Assembly (NCBI GenBank): GCA_023634235.1
Contig: JAMKCF010000013.1
Span: forward strand, 17,237,705 to 17,301,704
From: Pisaster brevispinus
Taxonomy: Eukaryota > Echinodermata > Asteroidea > Forcipulatida > Asteriidae
Length of the DNA stretch: 64,000 nt
Reading direction: 5' to 3'
Both the position numbers and the translations under genes were made by a program. The notes under the pieces are model-generated. The model was not told the DNA's origin. It ran no database searches and saw only the letters and a list, made by a program, of their open reading frames with translations. The stretch's first letter is position 1. Every line of letters starts with the position of its first letter. Of this stretch, positions 36,801-48,100 are shown one piece after another.

Positions 36801-39800
36801 TGGGGTTTTTTTTTTGGGGGGGGGTGTTCTGTTGGGTTTTTGGGTTTTTTTTTTAATAGATTCTTCTTCTTTTTTAAGAGAAGGAGGAAACAATAATTTA
36901 AGAGTTTTTCAAATCCAAAATTCAGTAAATACACACCCAAAAAAAACAAGGAAACGGTTCTGGTCTTGTTAATTATTTGTGGTTCAATGAAAGCTAGGTC
37001 TAAGCTCTCTGGTTTTATAGTGGAGACCTCCACCAAGCCGAGTCCTACTACACTAGACAGGGTATGTACTGAAAACCATAACACCTCACACATTTCAAGT
37101 TTACCTGGAATACATATATGTTCAAATTGATGCCAAATGCCAAATGTTCGTTGAAAAAAAGAAATGAATAAAAAGCAACTACCAAAAGACCAAAAATAAC
37201 AGGAAAAGGAACCAATTGCTTAGAAAAAGGAAACATGTTTCCCTATGTTTAAAAGATGTGCCCAACTGATAAATCTAAAACACTGCTTCCCTGGAAAAAA
37301 AAATACTTGGGAATGTTGGTTTGGGGTTTTTTTTTAAATCTTTGTTTAATTGTGATTTTTAATAGGATGAAAAGTGCATGCAGATAAGATTTCAAATTAC
37401 CGCAGGCAACACGTTGCCTACATATTTCTCACCCAAAAATTAAATGTGTGAACGTGATAAAACTTGTTGCAGACTTAATTTTGTTTGTGATTTTGTTTTT
37501 ATCAGAAAAACTGATTGATTAATGCAAAAACTTTGCTGTTACTTTTGTTGCTGTTTGTTTATTTATTGTTATTATCCCTCTACCTAAGGCATGTCAAGAA
37601 CGTAAATACTGGATTGCGTTAGGGCCTTCGCACAGTCTGCAAACGTATTTATTTGTTTAGCAACTACTACCAACAAGTAGTAAGCAAAACCAAAACGGTT
37701 GAAGACAACTCAAACCCAAGACATCTGGCACCCTTTCATATGTGATACACATCATTTACAATATATACAAATATTTATGTGTAAATACAAACAATCAAAA
37801 ACAAGTTCAACAAGTTAACATGCGACAATGGAGAATTACTAAATAAACAGCAGATGCAGTTGTAAATTTAAACGTCATCATCGTAACTGTAAACATCGTC
37901 ATCGTCGCCGTCTGCAATGTCATCGACCTCGTCATCACCATTGCCTACATCGTCACAGCCATCATCGTCATCGTCATTATCATTGCCTTCATCGCCGTTG
38001 TCATCATCGTTCATCATCGCCGGTGTCGTTGTCATTGTCATCATCGTTCATCATCGTCGCTGTTGCCATCATTGTCATCGTCACCATTGTTTTCATTGTT
38101 GTTGTTGTTATAATCTTTTACCTTAGCCTTTACTTCCGTCCAGTCCTCATCCCCTTCCCAACAGTATTGCAGAAAGTAGTCCACCAGGAGTTTTTTATAC
38201 TCTGCTTCCACTCCCCGGTCTGGTATCCATGTTATTAGCAGTGAAGAGACCGACTTATTCTGGACCATAATGTATAATGGCGGATTGGGTATTGCTGCAT
38301 GTATCAAGGCACAGAAGAGGAGTTTTTCAAAATAATTACATTTTTAAAACATGATCATTAAATGGTGATAATGTGATACTAAACTTGTGTTGATATAGAC
38401 GCTATCCTTGGAGCACTTGGCACCATACCATTCTGAAGGCCTTGAAGAGACATCTCGACTAAATTGGTACAACTTTGAGGGTACAGATCTACTGCTGAAG
38501 ATGCACTCTCAGGAACAGCAACGATCCTGAGCAAGACCCTCAAGGCTGCAAGGTGTAGCCCGAACCAAAGAGTTACAGGTACAAAGGAAAATAAGATCTT
38601 TCGATGACATCAGAACATAATAATAATAAAAATAGAAAGATAAGAAACTATAAGATTATCAACTAATAAACCACAAGGGAAACTGACCAAATTTTAAAAT
38701 AATTTGTGTTTGAACAAAGAAAAATTGACTGGACCGGGACTTGAACCAGTGACCTCCAGATTAACGTACCGGTGCTCTACCAACTGAGCAACTTTTTAAT
38801 AATAAATATCAAGTAATAAACCACAAGGGAAACTGACTGGGTCAATTTTTTTTTAATTTGTCGCATCCCCTTAAGGTGATCTCGTGGCTGCCGCTTCCCA
38901 GGTTGTATTGTAAACTTGGGTGTGATCCCTGGCTACACAGCAGCTAACAGTTGAATGGCTTCTGACTGGCGCAGCCCCCGTATTGACTATTAGGGAGACC
39001 GCCAACATAGGGCTGGATAGCTCAGTTGGTAGAGCGCCGGTACGTTAATCTGGAGGTCGTTGGTTCAAGTCCCGCTCCAGTCAATTTGTCTTTGTTCAAA
39101 CACAAACTATAAGTTTGGCACAACTATGAGGGTAGCCGTCTTGGAGGGTGATACTCACTTGAAAGTGGCAGAGATCCTGCACAGACGCTTTAGATCTAAG
39201 GTCACGGGAAGCTTTACATCAGTTTGTGCACAACATTTGAACGCGCAAAAATGGCTTCAGCAAGCAAAACAAAACAGCACTTTACAAAGAGTTTCCTTGG
39301 TCAATCCTTCAGTAGCTACAAACAATTTACATAAAACTGTCTTCTTTTATCTGAAAGCTTGTTTCAGCTTCGTTTAATCAATATCAGCTATATGATGCAA
39401 AGGTCGCAAACTAAGTGATCAGTGACTATCTAAATTAGCAATGTTAGAATTGGTTTTGTTCTGGCAAATGGTAATATACACTTTCAAAGTAAAGGTTTTT
39501 CTTTTTGAAAAAAAGTTGTGTTTTTTTCCAATCTATGCGCTCATTTCCTCATGGTAATAAACATTGCTAGTGATAAATTAAACCCCTGATGCTGCTTTAA
39601 ATGATACCGAATAATAAACAGGCAAAAGGAATAACTTACTCTCTGTAGCAATATTAAAGTAGAGTTCTTCTGAGAGCTTTGTGTAGTTTGCCCCGAGAAG
39701 ATTTGTAGAAATGACTCGATATCTGGCACCCATGCTTTGGTTGTAGCATTCAACAGAACATGTGGTTTGATTGCAAATAGGTGACTTGGACGAAACACCC

Positions 39801-42420
39801 TTAATATTTTCTGTACACACCTTCCACTCCGATTCCCTTGAACAGAACAAAATTATAAGTTAAAATTAATTAACTGTAACTCCCGAGTCCAGTCGCTTTG
39901 AAGTCAACTTGTCTGAGTCACCTGCATTTGAAGTCAACTTGGTCCGAGTCACCTGCATTTGAAGTTAACTCGGTCCGAAGTCAACTCAGTCCGAGTGTCA
40001 ACTCTGTCCAAAGTCAACTTGGTCCAGAATTAACTCCGTCCAAGTCATCTCGATCCCAAGTCAACTTGGACCGAGTGGGATAACAGCGGGTGTTTGGTAA
40101 ATGGAAACGGAACTGCCATCTTTTGCAATTGCGCAGACTTTTTTTCAAGAACATGCTTTTGGCACAGTGTCTCACCTACGCGCCATTCGCTCAACTGTGT
40201 CCTCAGTCAGAAGGTTGCTATGCTGGCCTCCTCGATTCCATGTACAAATGGCGTTATCAAAGTTAGAACTTGAACACTTCAAAGCAGTTGCTGGTTCTGG
40301 AGGTACTGAAATATGAAACATCAAAACATAAAAGTTTAACGTTGAGCTATGATGAGAGGAAATCCTATAACGAGCGAAAACGTTCACAGATTCAAAAGCC
40401 GAGCTTTAATCTCATGTAAGTTGTAGAGTGAAATCCTTTAGACTTCATTCACAAGTCGTGACCTTAAAACTTCTTGATGAGTCCATGGGTTCGAGATGGG
40501 TACCTTCGTGTCTGTTAACCCCAAAGCACACAAACACACACACAAAATTTAGGGCACCAACCACAACAATTGTTTTTGAATTTGTTTTTATGCAAGTTTG
40601 CCCCAAATAAGGCTAAAAGCTACTCACGGTAAACTTAAAGGAGCTACAAGAAGGAAACAATATAACAAATTACGGCATTTTCAGCTGGCTTCATATTTCT
40701 GCTTATTGTTACAGGCCCTACATGTAGACTATACAGAGGAATGTTTGCGCTAACTAACAGTGTAAGCTTTAAGAAAATTGGCACCGATTAGAAATTCTAA
40801 TATGACTTACAACCAACACTGATGTCAATTCTTGCAAATGTCCGAGCCTCAATCAGGGAGCAGGAATAATTACCGCTGTCATCAAACTGAACATCATGGA
40901 GAACTAGAACGGAGGATGTCGCATGTAGGATTGGATTCCGGACTCCAACCAGAGTGGTTTCATTGTGGTACCACTTTATATTGACTGGTGAGAAGTTAGT
41001 CTGGTTGAGCAGTTCCAGACTGCAGTTAAGTCTAACCGTACTGCCTACTAAGAAAGCTTCTCCATCTGAATGCAGCGCTAGGTTAGATTTGAAGATGGAT
41101 CAATTCAAAGTTGTCTCAATTGAAACAGAATCAACCAAATTAAGGAAGCTTTGAGGATCATTAATTGTAGTGCTGCTTAATGGAAATCATGTTATGGAAA
41201 TAGTGAATCGTAATTTTTAAAAAGAACCAGTCACAAACATTTTAGCCAGTTGACTTAAAGGGAAGTTTTAAACACAATTTACATCATTTATTTAGACGTC
41301 GAGCGCTACTGACAAAAAGATCTAGCTGTGACCAATATTCTTGAGTGATCTGGCGTACATTGGCATTTGCACTATTTTAAAACGTAATGTGGATGGGTTC
41401 AAAGGAAATGACAGTTGCAGTTGGGCCATCCTGGCTAAACACTCATTGCTATCGGGACCAGTCCCAACTTTGGACCATGAACATTTTGTTCCGTCCCAAC
41501 TTGACAGTTGTCCCAACTTGAGTGTTAAAGTTGGGGTGCCCAACGGAAACCAGTCATCTCGCCCCCCGGCAAAGTCGCCCCCACAAAGTCGCCCCCTGCA
41601 AAGTCGCCCCCAGCAAGCTCGCCCCCTCCAGGTACAAAGTTGCCCCCTAACAAAGTCGCCCCGACACAGTCGCCCCCTTGGTTGATAAAAGGATTGTATG
41701 CGGTGGGTCGTGAATACCACCAGAGTTTTGTTTTCCTTTTTGCTTTGCCATTTGTGAATCAGATTGCTGCGTTCTTTAAAGATACTTTGCTTGTGATTTT
41801 GTTTATCTCTGGTTTTTTTTAATACTATACAGTATATTTTTGTGAGAAATCTTTTATGTTTATTAAGTAACTGTTAAGCTTTGTTGATTTTGTACGTTAT
41901 GGCTTTTATTACAATTTAATTGATGTACATTAAGTACTGATTCCAAAGGCAGAATTTTTGTCACACAAAGTTTGTTTAAATTATAATGTTTCTTGAATTT
42001 CTTTTTAAAATTAAAGACCGAGTTAAAAACAACAAAATTTCCCCTTAGAAAATCATTGCAACAATAGCAAAAGAATGCATAGGGGGCGACTGTGTCGGGG
42101 CGACTTTGTTAGGGGGCGACTTTGAACCCAACTTTAACACTCAAGTTGGGTCCAGTCCCAACTATAGTTGGGACGATTGTCAAGTTGGGAGGGAACAATT
42201 TTACTTACTTCAGTTCCGGGTCTACATAATCGAACAATCCACAATGTTAATAACAATAACATTTAACAGTACTGTTTTTAATCTTTTATTAAGCTGCCAA
42301 CTTAATGCCCTCGTTCGGTCTTTATAGTGACGTTAGTACATAACAACAAAACTTACATAAATTTGCCAATGTTTGTAGAGTTAGAAGACAGCCAAAAATG
42401 ACATAAATTGAGGCAAACAT
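30824..42420 (-). CDS. gp130/Domeless-like class I cytokine receptor
   Basis: Eleven coding exons join in phase on the minus strand: 42420-42357, 41065-40811, 40305-40176, 39836-39640, 38294-38122, 36669-36516, 35647-35562, 34629-34497, 34306-34205, 32589-32447 and 32101-30824 (2715 nt, 904 aa; human gp130 is 918). Order: signal peptide 1-20; Ig domain 22-106 (C36, W53, DDSGNYSC ending at C90); FN3 107-215 opening LPPEPATALKC with the C-x9-C-x-W signature C117/C127/W129; FN3 216-325 in which the WSXWS site is degenerate (YSGVA, 313-317); FN3 325-431; transmembrane helix about 438-459; Box1-like FPDFQLPP at 469-476; acidic tail 480-904. The tail has LNYITV (Tyr818, ITIM/SHP2-type) and YIDQ (Tyr874, YxxQ STAT-type). 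Known family role: dimeric surface receptor signalling through JAK and STAT; the ligand is unknown. The first exon was chosen because it gives a signal peptide and a phase-1 donor. Earlier non-coding exons may exist. Confidence 0.88.
32611..32956 (-). mobile_element. SINE with tRNA head, AGCGCT core and ATT tail
   Basis: On the minus strand the tRNA-like head (about 32956-32870) carries TGGCCGAGCGGATAAGAGC (box A) and GGTTCGAATCCTGG (box B). The body ends with AAAGCGCTATATAAGAATCG and an ATT-rich tail at 32637-32611. The head type differs from the SINEs at 38700-39100. It sits in receptor intron 9, its tail about 20 bp before the acceptor of exon 10. Confidence 0.8.
34731..34920 (-). mobile_element. 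tRNA-derived SINE copy in receptor intron 7
   Basis: Minus-strand head with TAGCTCAGTTGGTAGAGCGC, then AGAGGTCACAGC and a decayed box B, plus the TGGCTTCCGGCTGG body. It directly abuts a hairpin MITE at 34931. Confidence 0.75.
34931..35127. repeat. Hairpin-type MITE, GGGCCCAATTTCATAGAGC family
   Basis: CCCAATTTCATAGAGCTGCT at the left and AGCAGCTCTATGAAATTGGG at the right are perfect inverted complements. This is the best-preserved copy of the family in the window. Confidence 0.85.
35266..35550. repeat. Tandem duplication of a ~150-bp segment
   Basis: CAGTTTCCCTTGTGGTTTA starts two copies at 35266 and 35416. Both contain GAGATAAATGTGATCAGGAAA and a TGATAGTGGCA segment and end with TTTTTAAGTATAAAA. 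The leading word matches SINE tails elsewhere (38815, 45105). The second copy ends about 12 bp from the 3' edge of receptor exon 7. Confidence 0.8.
35975..36365. repeat. MITE with CGTTCAGACA ends
   Basis: Left end CGTTCAGACACAGTAC and the inverse complement of the right end, CGTTCAGACAGCACGG, share ten exact terminal bases and then match partly. A GGTTTAACTC word follows at the left and is mirrored at the right. It lies in receptor intron 6. Confidence 0.6.
37872..38110. repeat. ATC/GTC trinucleotide microsatellite
   Basis: Degenerate (ATC)n/(GTC)n tract ending in TTGTTGTTGTTAT 11 bp from the 3' edge of receptor exon 5. If the intron were retained, translation would add an Asn/Asp-rich tail before a stop. 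Confidence 0.85.
38660..38835 (-). mobile_element. tRNA-derived SINE copy
   Basis: Minus-strand box A-like TTGCTCAGTTGGTAGAGCAC and box B-like GGTTCAAGTCCCGG are both intact, followed by TCCAGTCAATTTTTC. The tail word AAACCACAAGGGAAACTGAC is present at both ends, which suggests a duplication of the tail. Confidence 0.8.
38860..39108 (+). mobile_element. tRNA-derived SINE copy, plus strand
   Basis: The tRNA-like segment at 39016-39090 has TAGCTCAGTTGGTAGAGCGC and GGTTCAAGTCCCGCTCCAG with a readable anticodon region, preceded by body sequence (GTGATCCCTGGCTACACAGC). It is inverted relative to the neighbour at 38660-38835. The head keeps both promoter boxes and is the most tRNA-like sequence in the window, but it lacks a clear acceptor stem. 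Confidence 0.75.
39893..40080. repeat. Degenerate tandem repeat, GAAGTCAACTTGGTCCGAGT unit
   Basis: Eight to ten imperfect copies of a unit of about 18-30 bp built from AAGTCAACTTGGTCC and GAGTCACCTGCATTT. It lies in receptor intron 3, just upstream of exon 4 on the gene strand. Confidence 0.8.
41485..42200. mobile_element. Foldback element with long internally repeated arms
   Basis: The left arm (about 41485-41681) and right arm (about 42078-42200) are inverted complements: each carries GTCCCAACTTGACA-like and CAACTTGAGTGTTAAAGTTG segments and the segment AACAAAGTCGCCCCGACACA. Within the left arm the motif AAAGTCGCCCCC is tandemly repeated about six times. About 400 bp of AT-rich spacer separates the arms. 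It lies in receptor intron 1. Confidence 0.8.
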
Positions 42421-43073
42421 TATCCTGCCATTTGACTGCAAGATGATTTGTGGCTATTATTACATCATGGAGGAAGCTCTCGATCCTCCATGGTCCTTTC
42501 TCTATGGTAGGATCGATCACATACACACACCTGTTGAAGTTGTTTACATGCAGGTGGGACTCTCTCCGCGGATAGAGGGCGCGCTCACATGGCTTGCTCC
42601 AGAGCCGTCCCAATATACGGCTCTGGCTTGCTCTACGATGAGTGCCCCGCAAGCGTGGTGGGACGATGTGGGCGGAGATTTTGTCATGATTGCGGGGTGT
42701 TCCGTAAAACATGTGTACATCTTCTTCGTTCAGTCTTTTTGGTGTAATCATGTTTAAACTCTAAAAGAACGTCTAGCCCATTTGTATATGTGTATCTTTT
42801 GGAGGGGAATAGGCCTATCGTCATAAGGCATAGGCCTTTCATTATCTAAATAAACAGAATGACGAGAAAAACAGAATGAAACATTTCGATAACGAGGAGT
42901 TTAAAGTTAGCATCTTGAATAAAACAACGCTGGTCACCTCTTCCTTTCAAGGTGCTGCTATACAGTATAATAAGTGACTCTGTTAAATGTTAAAAATCTG
43001 CATAATTATTATAATAGGCTACATAACATGTCTTGACGCTCAGAGACGCTCGTTAGATATATGTATATTATGG

Positions 43074-43215
43074 GGCCGATGTTCCCAAAAAGCTAAAGAT
43101 TTCAGTGCAAATCCATCTTAACTGCTAAGCAAAGTGTGACGTCACAATACAAATCACTATGGTAATACTGACAAATTACCTTAAGAAGAGTCTTAGTGAT
43201 TTGTGGAATGGAGCC
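43074..43215. repeat. MITE, second copy of the 6228-6373 family
   Basis: Same order of words as 6228-6373: GGGGCCGAT, CAAATCCATCTTAA, CTGCTAAGCAAAGT, CTATGGTAATACTGACAA, CTTAGTGATTTGTGGAATGG, ending in GAGCCC. Confidence 0.65.
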
Positions 43216-44716
43216 CAGTGGTAATTGTTACCACCACATATAACAATAAACATGGAGAAACATGGCTGATGCAAAAAAACTGGTTTCACAAACACCAGCA
43301 TGTATTTGTAGTAACTGGTACACACCGTCAATGATTTGTTTGTGTAATTGCTACTCGGGTTAACCGAAAGTATGAACAGACTTACAGTTGTTGTTGTTTA
43401 CCTTTGAATATAATATATTATGATTACTTCTGAACGATTCTGCATCAAAAAGAAAGAAGCAATCATGTTCGTACAAAAACAGGCTATTGACAATGCCACT
43501 GGGAACAGTGAACTTATTTCTTGGTTTACACCAAAATCTGTGTGTGTTTTTTTTTTAAAGTAGGGCCTACTACAGTTAAGAAAACTTGGTTTCTTGGGAG
43601 GGTCGGTCACTTTTTTTTCTTCAGTAACACAGAGCATGTACAACCCTTGCTCTATGCGTCCTTATGCTCTCGACAACACAAACCAACCTGTGCAAATGGT
43701 TTGTAGAGATTTGTTCCCTGTTATACCTCTCATTTCAATTGTGAAAATCGAAATAAGCAACATTAGTAACTTTAGGTTCTTCAAAAAGATGGATCACCTT
43801 TGACAGTATTCCAGACGTAAATGTTGCTCTGGGTGTTTGAAAAGGCGCGTACTTTGTAATCGCTATATCATGGCTTCACATTGTAAGCCACCACTCCCAG
43901 TTACCTATCCAATGTATAATTGGTCTGTAACGTGTACATATCAAGTCACCAGAGTATACTTGTTGGGAGGGCAGTTTGGGAAACATGTAGGCCTACCTTC
44001 TTTTATCTGAAAACAAAACATCGCATCTCTTCATTTACATATTGTTTAACTTTGACTATAGTTTCATAATCCTTACGCCAAATATTTAAGCACGAGAAGA
44101 GCGGGAATTTTGACGCTGTTTACACAAGGTTACACTTCAGGTTTTTTTCTTCTTTTTCTTATTTTCACTTAGGGCCTACTCAATAATATTGACTAGAGCC
44201 TGGCTAGCAACGAACGAAACAGTGTCCAGTAATATCCCTTTTCGGTTAAATAATATTTGGCGGCAATATTGCTCCTAGATAATACCCCCCCCCCAACCAG
44301 TCCCCCCATCTCCTGTGGCCTTCCCACTTTCGACGAGTTACAGCGAGGTACGGTACTACAGCAGGACTATAGGCCTACTGCACATTGCACAATATTAATG
44401 ACGTAGGCCTAAATTAATCAACTGGATACAGCTTGTTAAAAAAATGCCATTCACTTACAAACGCCGATGGCATTACGAAGTCAGGTTGCTACGGAAGCGT
44501 AAAAGGGACATTGAGAAATATTTGTCATACTTATGAATTATGAGCCATAGGACTTAACCATAAAATACACCGGAATGCAGAAAAACTGGTCCTTTTTTAA
44601 AATTCGTTACTTTGTGTGTTCGCGTGTTGGTTTTTTCCCCTATCTTTTATACACTTTTTTTTCTTCTTTTTAAACGGTGTTTGTAACTTCGATACAAATT
44701 CTTGTAAAACGCAGCA

Positions 44717-44757
44717 ATAATTAATTAATTATCTAATTAATTAATTAATTAATTAAA
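44717..44757. repeat. TTAA tetranucleotide repeat
   Basis: Array of AATT/TTAA units with one interruption (ATCTAATT). Confidence 0.85.
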
Positions 44758-45017
44758 ACGTATCCGGAATGGAGGCATTTTCACGATCGTGTCGTTGTTT
44801 ACGGACTGTCTAAAAGATCGTGTCCCCTTATCATTTACACTGATACTCAATATTTTTTATTTTTAAGAGACCAGTTATATTTCAACTTGACCCTATGTTT
44901 TTATTTACCGATATTATGAGAGATGATTGGTGTCCTAATGAGAGGTTGACCTAACAGCAGAAAGACAAGAAAAATTAACGAATTAAGTAAGTTGGGGACG
45001 AAAAAATAAACATTTCT

Positions 45018-45130
45018 AAAGGTCGTTGGTTCAAATCCTGCTCTGGTAATTTTTTTTTTTTTGGGGGGGGGGGTTCAACCCTAAATTGTATAAAAATTTA
45101 CCGGGTCAGTTTTCCTTGTTGTTTATTTAA
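45018..45130 (+). mobile_element. SINE 3' fragment
   Basis: Begins with the box B half AGGTCGTTGGTTCAAATCC, passes a T run and a G run, and ends with CGGGTCAGTTTTCCTTGTTG, which is the SINE tail. The box A half is missing. Confidence 0.65.
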
Positions 45131-48100
45131 CTTTTTATGAATGAAGTTGACCGAATCAAACCAAAGAGCAAGGACTGGTCTCTGTCCTTGATTTATGGTC
45201 TGACATGCGTGTCGTCACGGTGACGCATCCAGGATATCGTTTTGATGGATCTGTGGATATACTGCCTTCACTAGCTTGGGTTGGCAGGGGCATGTTGATG
45301 GGTGTTTGTTATGACACATGTGGAGTTGTGTAATGGCAAAGGATTGGGCCAAAAACCTATAGCCCCGGCTTCCCTTTTTCGAGCCCCACAATTTCTTGTT
45401 ACGTCACTGTATTGTTGTTACCAGTGGTGGGAACTTTTAAGCATATATGACAATGTTTAAATGCAAATGGACTTTAAAAGAAGAAGACAAAACACAGGGA
45501 AAGGGACGAAAATAAAAACACTAATTCTAATCAGAAATCAATGTTCCTCGTTTTCCAATTAAATCGATTTCTTTTAAAAGGCCTATCAATGTCACAAATC
45601 AAAATTAAGCAAGCGTTTAAAATAAATGTTGTCCTGTTTTGTGATTATTTATCCGGCTTCCGTGTAAATTGTTCGTGTCACTAGTACGTTTCTATAGTTC
45701 GCCACATGCATATAATATTTGTTATCATGTACCCACGATGTACAGTACACATGTACTCAATTGTGGCAACATTGAAATAAATGTATTATCTATCTAATAA
45801 AAATTAGGTTTGAAATTTACGGTTCGCGTTGCAATAGGTTGGATCTGCTCACTCAGCCAACGACTATGTAAATAACTGGTTTATTATTTTGTATTTTACT
45901 TATTTATTTTTATTTTGTGGGTTGAAGATTTGAATCTTTTCTCCCTGTTATCAGAATGTTATCCGATTGATTAGATTGATTTGACATGGAACAAAGAAGT
46001 GGCATTCATTTATATTCTTTCTTTTTCACAAACGAACTGTCGACTTCACCTCCAAGATCTGACTCGGAGATTGATCACTCGCTTTCCCACATCGCGTCCC
46101 CTCCGAAACAGAATCCTCCATGATTCCTTCCCACCAGTCAATTAATTCTGTTTTCTCTCTCCATCTTAAATTAAAGCAAACGCAACCGTGAAGCTTTTTC
46201 TTTGCACAAGAAGGCTTTCCAAAGAAAGAAAAAAAAGCCTGCTAAGTCCAGTCCTAAAGCCCTTTTCTATACAGAGCATGTTGGGGACTTTGTTGAGTAT
46301 TTGAACTGGGGTCCGTGGAGCGTTGGTCTGCGTTGGGGTTTGCCGTATCCTGGGCGACACAATCGGGCCTCACTTGGTGTGGCATTGTTATGCGTAAAGC
46401 ATCTAAAACCGGATTAGTATGAATTCCTGTGATAGATAATTAACACTGGGGTTCACTAGCAATTGTTGCCGGTCATCTAAATCCCGCCCATTTTGGCCCG
46501 GTTGTGTGACTGGATGCAGCGTCCTGTAGAAGACACCACTTCTACTGATGCGTAGCCGTCGTCACGCATATACATTGTTCATTGGGTCAAACAAAACACA
46601 AAGCTTAACTAATTTGAATGTCAATCGTATACGTAAAACGCCCATAATACACAAACGATGTATACAATGGACCGGTGGAATGCTGCATCGTGAGCATACT
46701 CCATTTGCCCAGTGAATAGGAAACCTCACTAGTGACTGGCATGGCACCTATTCACTTGTTGAAACCGAATGGAATCGAAATCCACCCAGCCGTGCAAATT
46801 TAAAGGTGGGTAAGGGGTGCGCACTGTGGCATTCTCGGCGTGGTTCCGAAATGGGCACCATCCCATGTATTGGTGGTCGCTGTTTGCAATCAAGGATGCC
46901 CGAAACTTGACCTGGCCAAGAAACCCACCGGGCTGCAGCACCTAAAGTTTACAACAACTCAACCCCTCATTCGTGTTACACCAAGAGAGCAGACCAGACA
47001 GCATAGCCGACTCTTCAGTTCAGTGGTGAGTATGATGATTGAAAGTTGATTTGAATTGATTAATGGGATGTGTCATCTGATCCTTCTTCCCCTGCCCTCG
47101 CCGATGTTTGTTGCCCCATTTTTTACTGAAGTTCCCGATTAGACAATCCTATCAACAACGAATTGAATTTTGATTTTGTTTTATCTTGTACCATCATCAG
47201 TTGCATTTATTGTCAAATTTTCAACTATGTATTGCCCTAAGTTAATAACAAATGAACGAAGCATTCGTTTCCAACTAGTGATACATGTATCATACGACAA
47301 AAGTTCAATAATCTATTAAAAAATTCCAAACGAAACACCATCATGGAATGTGAAGCATGGACGATTTTTATTAATTCCTTGTTGACCTCCATTACTTTAC
47401 GTACGAGCTTTAAGTGCGGTGTGAAGCTACACCTGTGTATGTGACCACCATCGTGGTAGTGGTACGGCATGTTCACTGACCCGATAATATGAATTCATAT
47501 AAAGTAGCCTATTGTTCAGCCTTTGTCAGTGTCTTTGAAAAAGAATCTCATGAAAAGAATAACTTGAAAATCTCATGAAAATAAACGCAAGTCACTGCTA
47601 ACGTTATCTACCGTAAATATAGGTAGAGTGTTCTCTAGTCTTAGCTTCGTTAGGCCTATATGTATTCGATGTTTAAACATTTCAGGTTTAGTTTGCGATC
47701 CAGGTTTTAACATTTTGTCTCCAAATTCTTGCGAAATGCTCTTTTCAGTTAATGCATGGAGGAAATTGAAAAATATCCTCCATGTTTAAAATATTTATTT
47801 CAACAACCTGTTGCATAATCACAAATGAAGACACTCGTCAAACTCGAGTAAGAACGTTGTTCTTTTCACAAAGTTCAAGTTTCATTTTTAGTCGGCCAAT
47901 AATTGTGAGTATGACATTGCTTGTTGCTGCGGTTTTTTCCCGCCAATTTAACATTTTCTCAGAAATTGTTTCCACACGTGCATTGTTGGTTGGTGATCAG
48001 TCACAACCAATCGTTGCTGTGTATAGCTCTATGGTACAATCGTGTTTTGTATACCTTCAGTCAATACGCAAGCAATGGGTACAAATGTTAGTTACGTAAC

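Noticed and set aside
39016..39090. Possible functional tRNA gene
   Set aside because: Boxes A and B are intact, but the acceptor stem does not pair and the segment is joined to a SINE body and tail shared with other copies.
42353..42757. 132-codon minus and 104-codon plus frames
   Set aside because: The minus frame overlaps the receptor signal-peptide exon in a different phase; only the ATG at 42420 gives a signal peptide and the required phase-1 donor.
46729..47049. Overlapping plus and minus frames that look mildly protein-like
   Set aside because: Neither strand has domains or strong splice sites, and both cannot be coding over the same bases; left unannotated.
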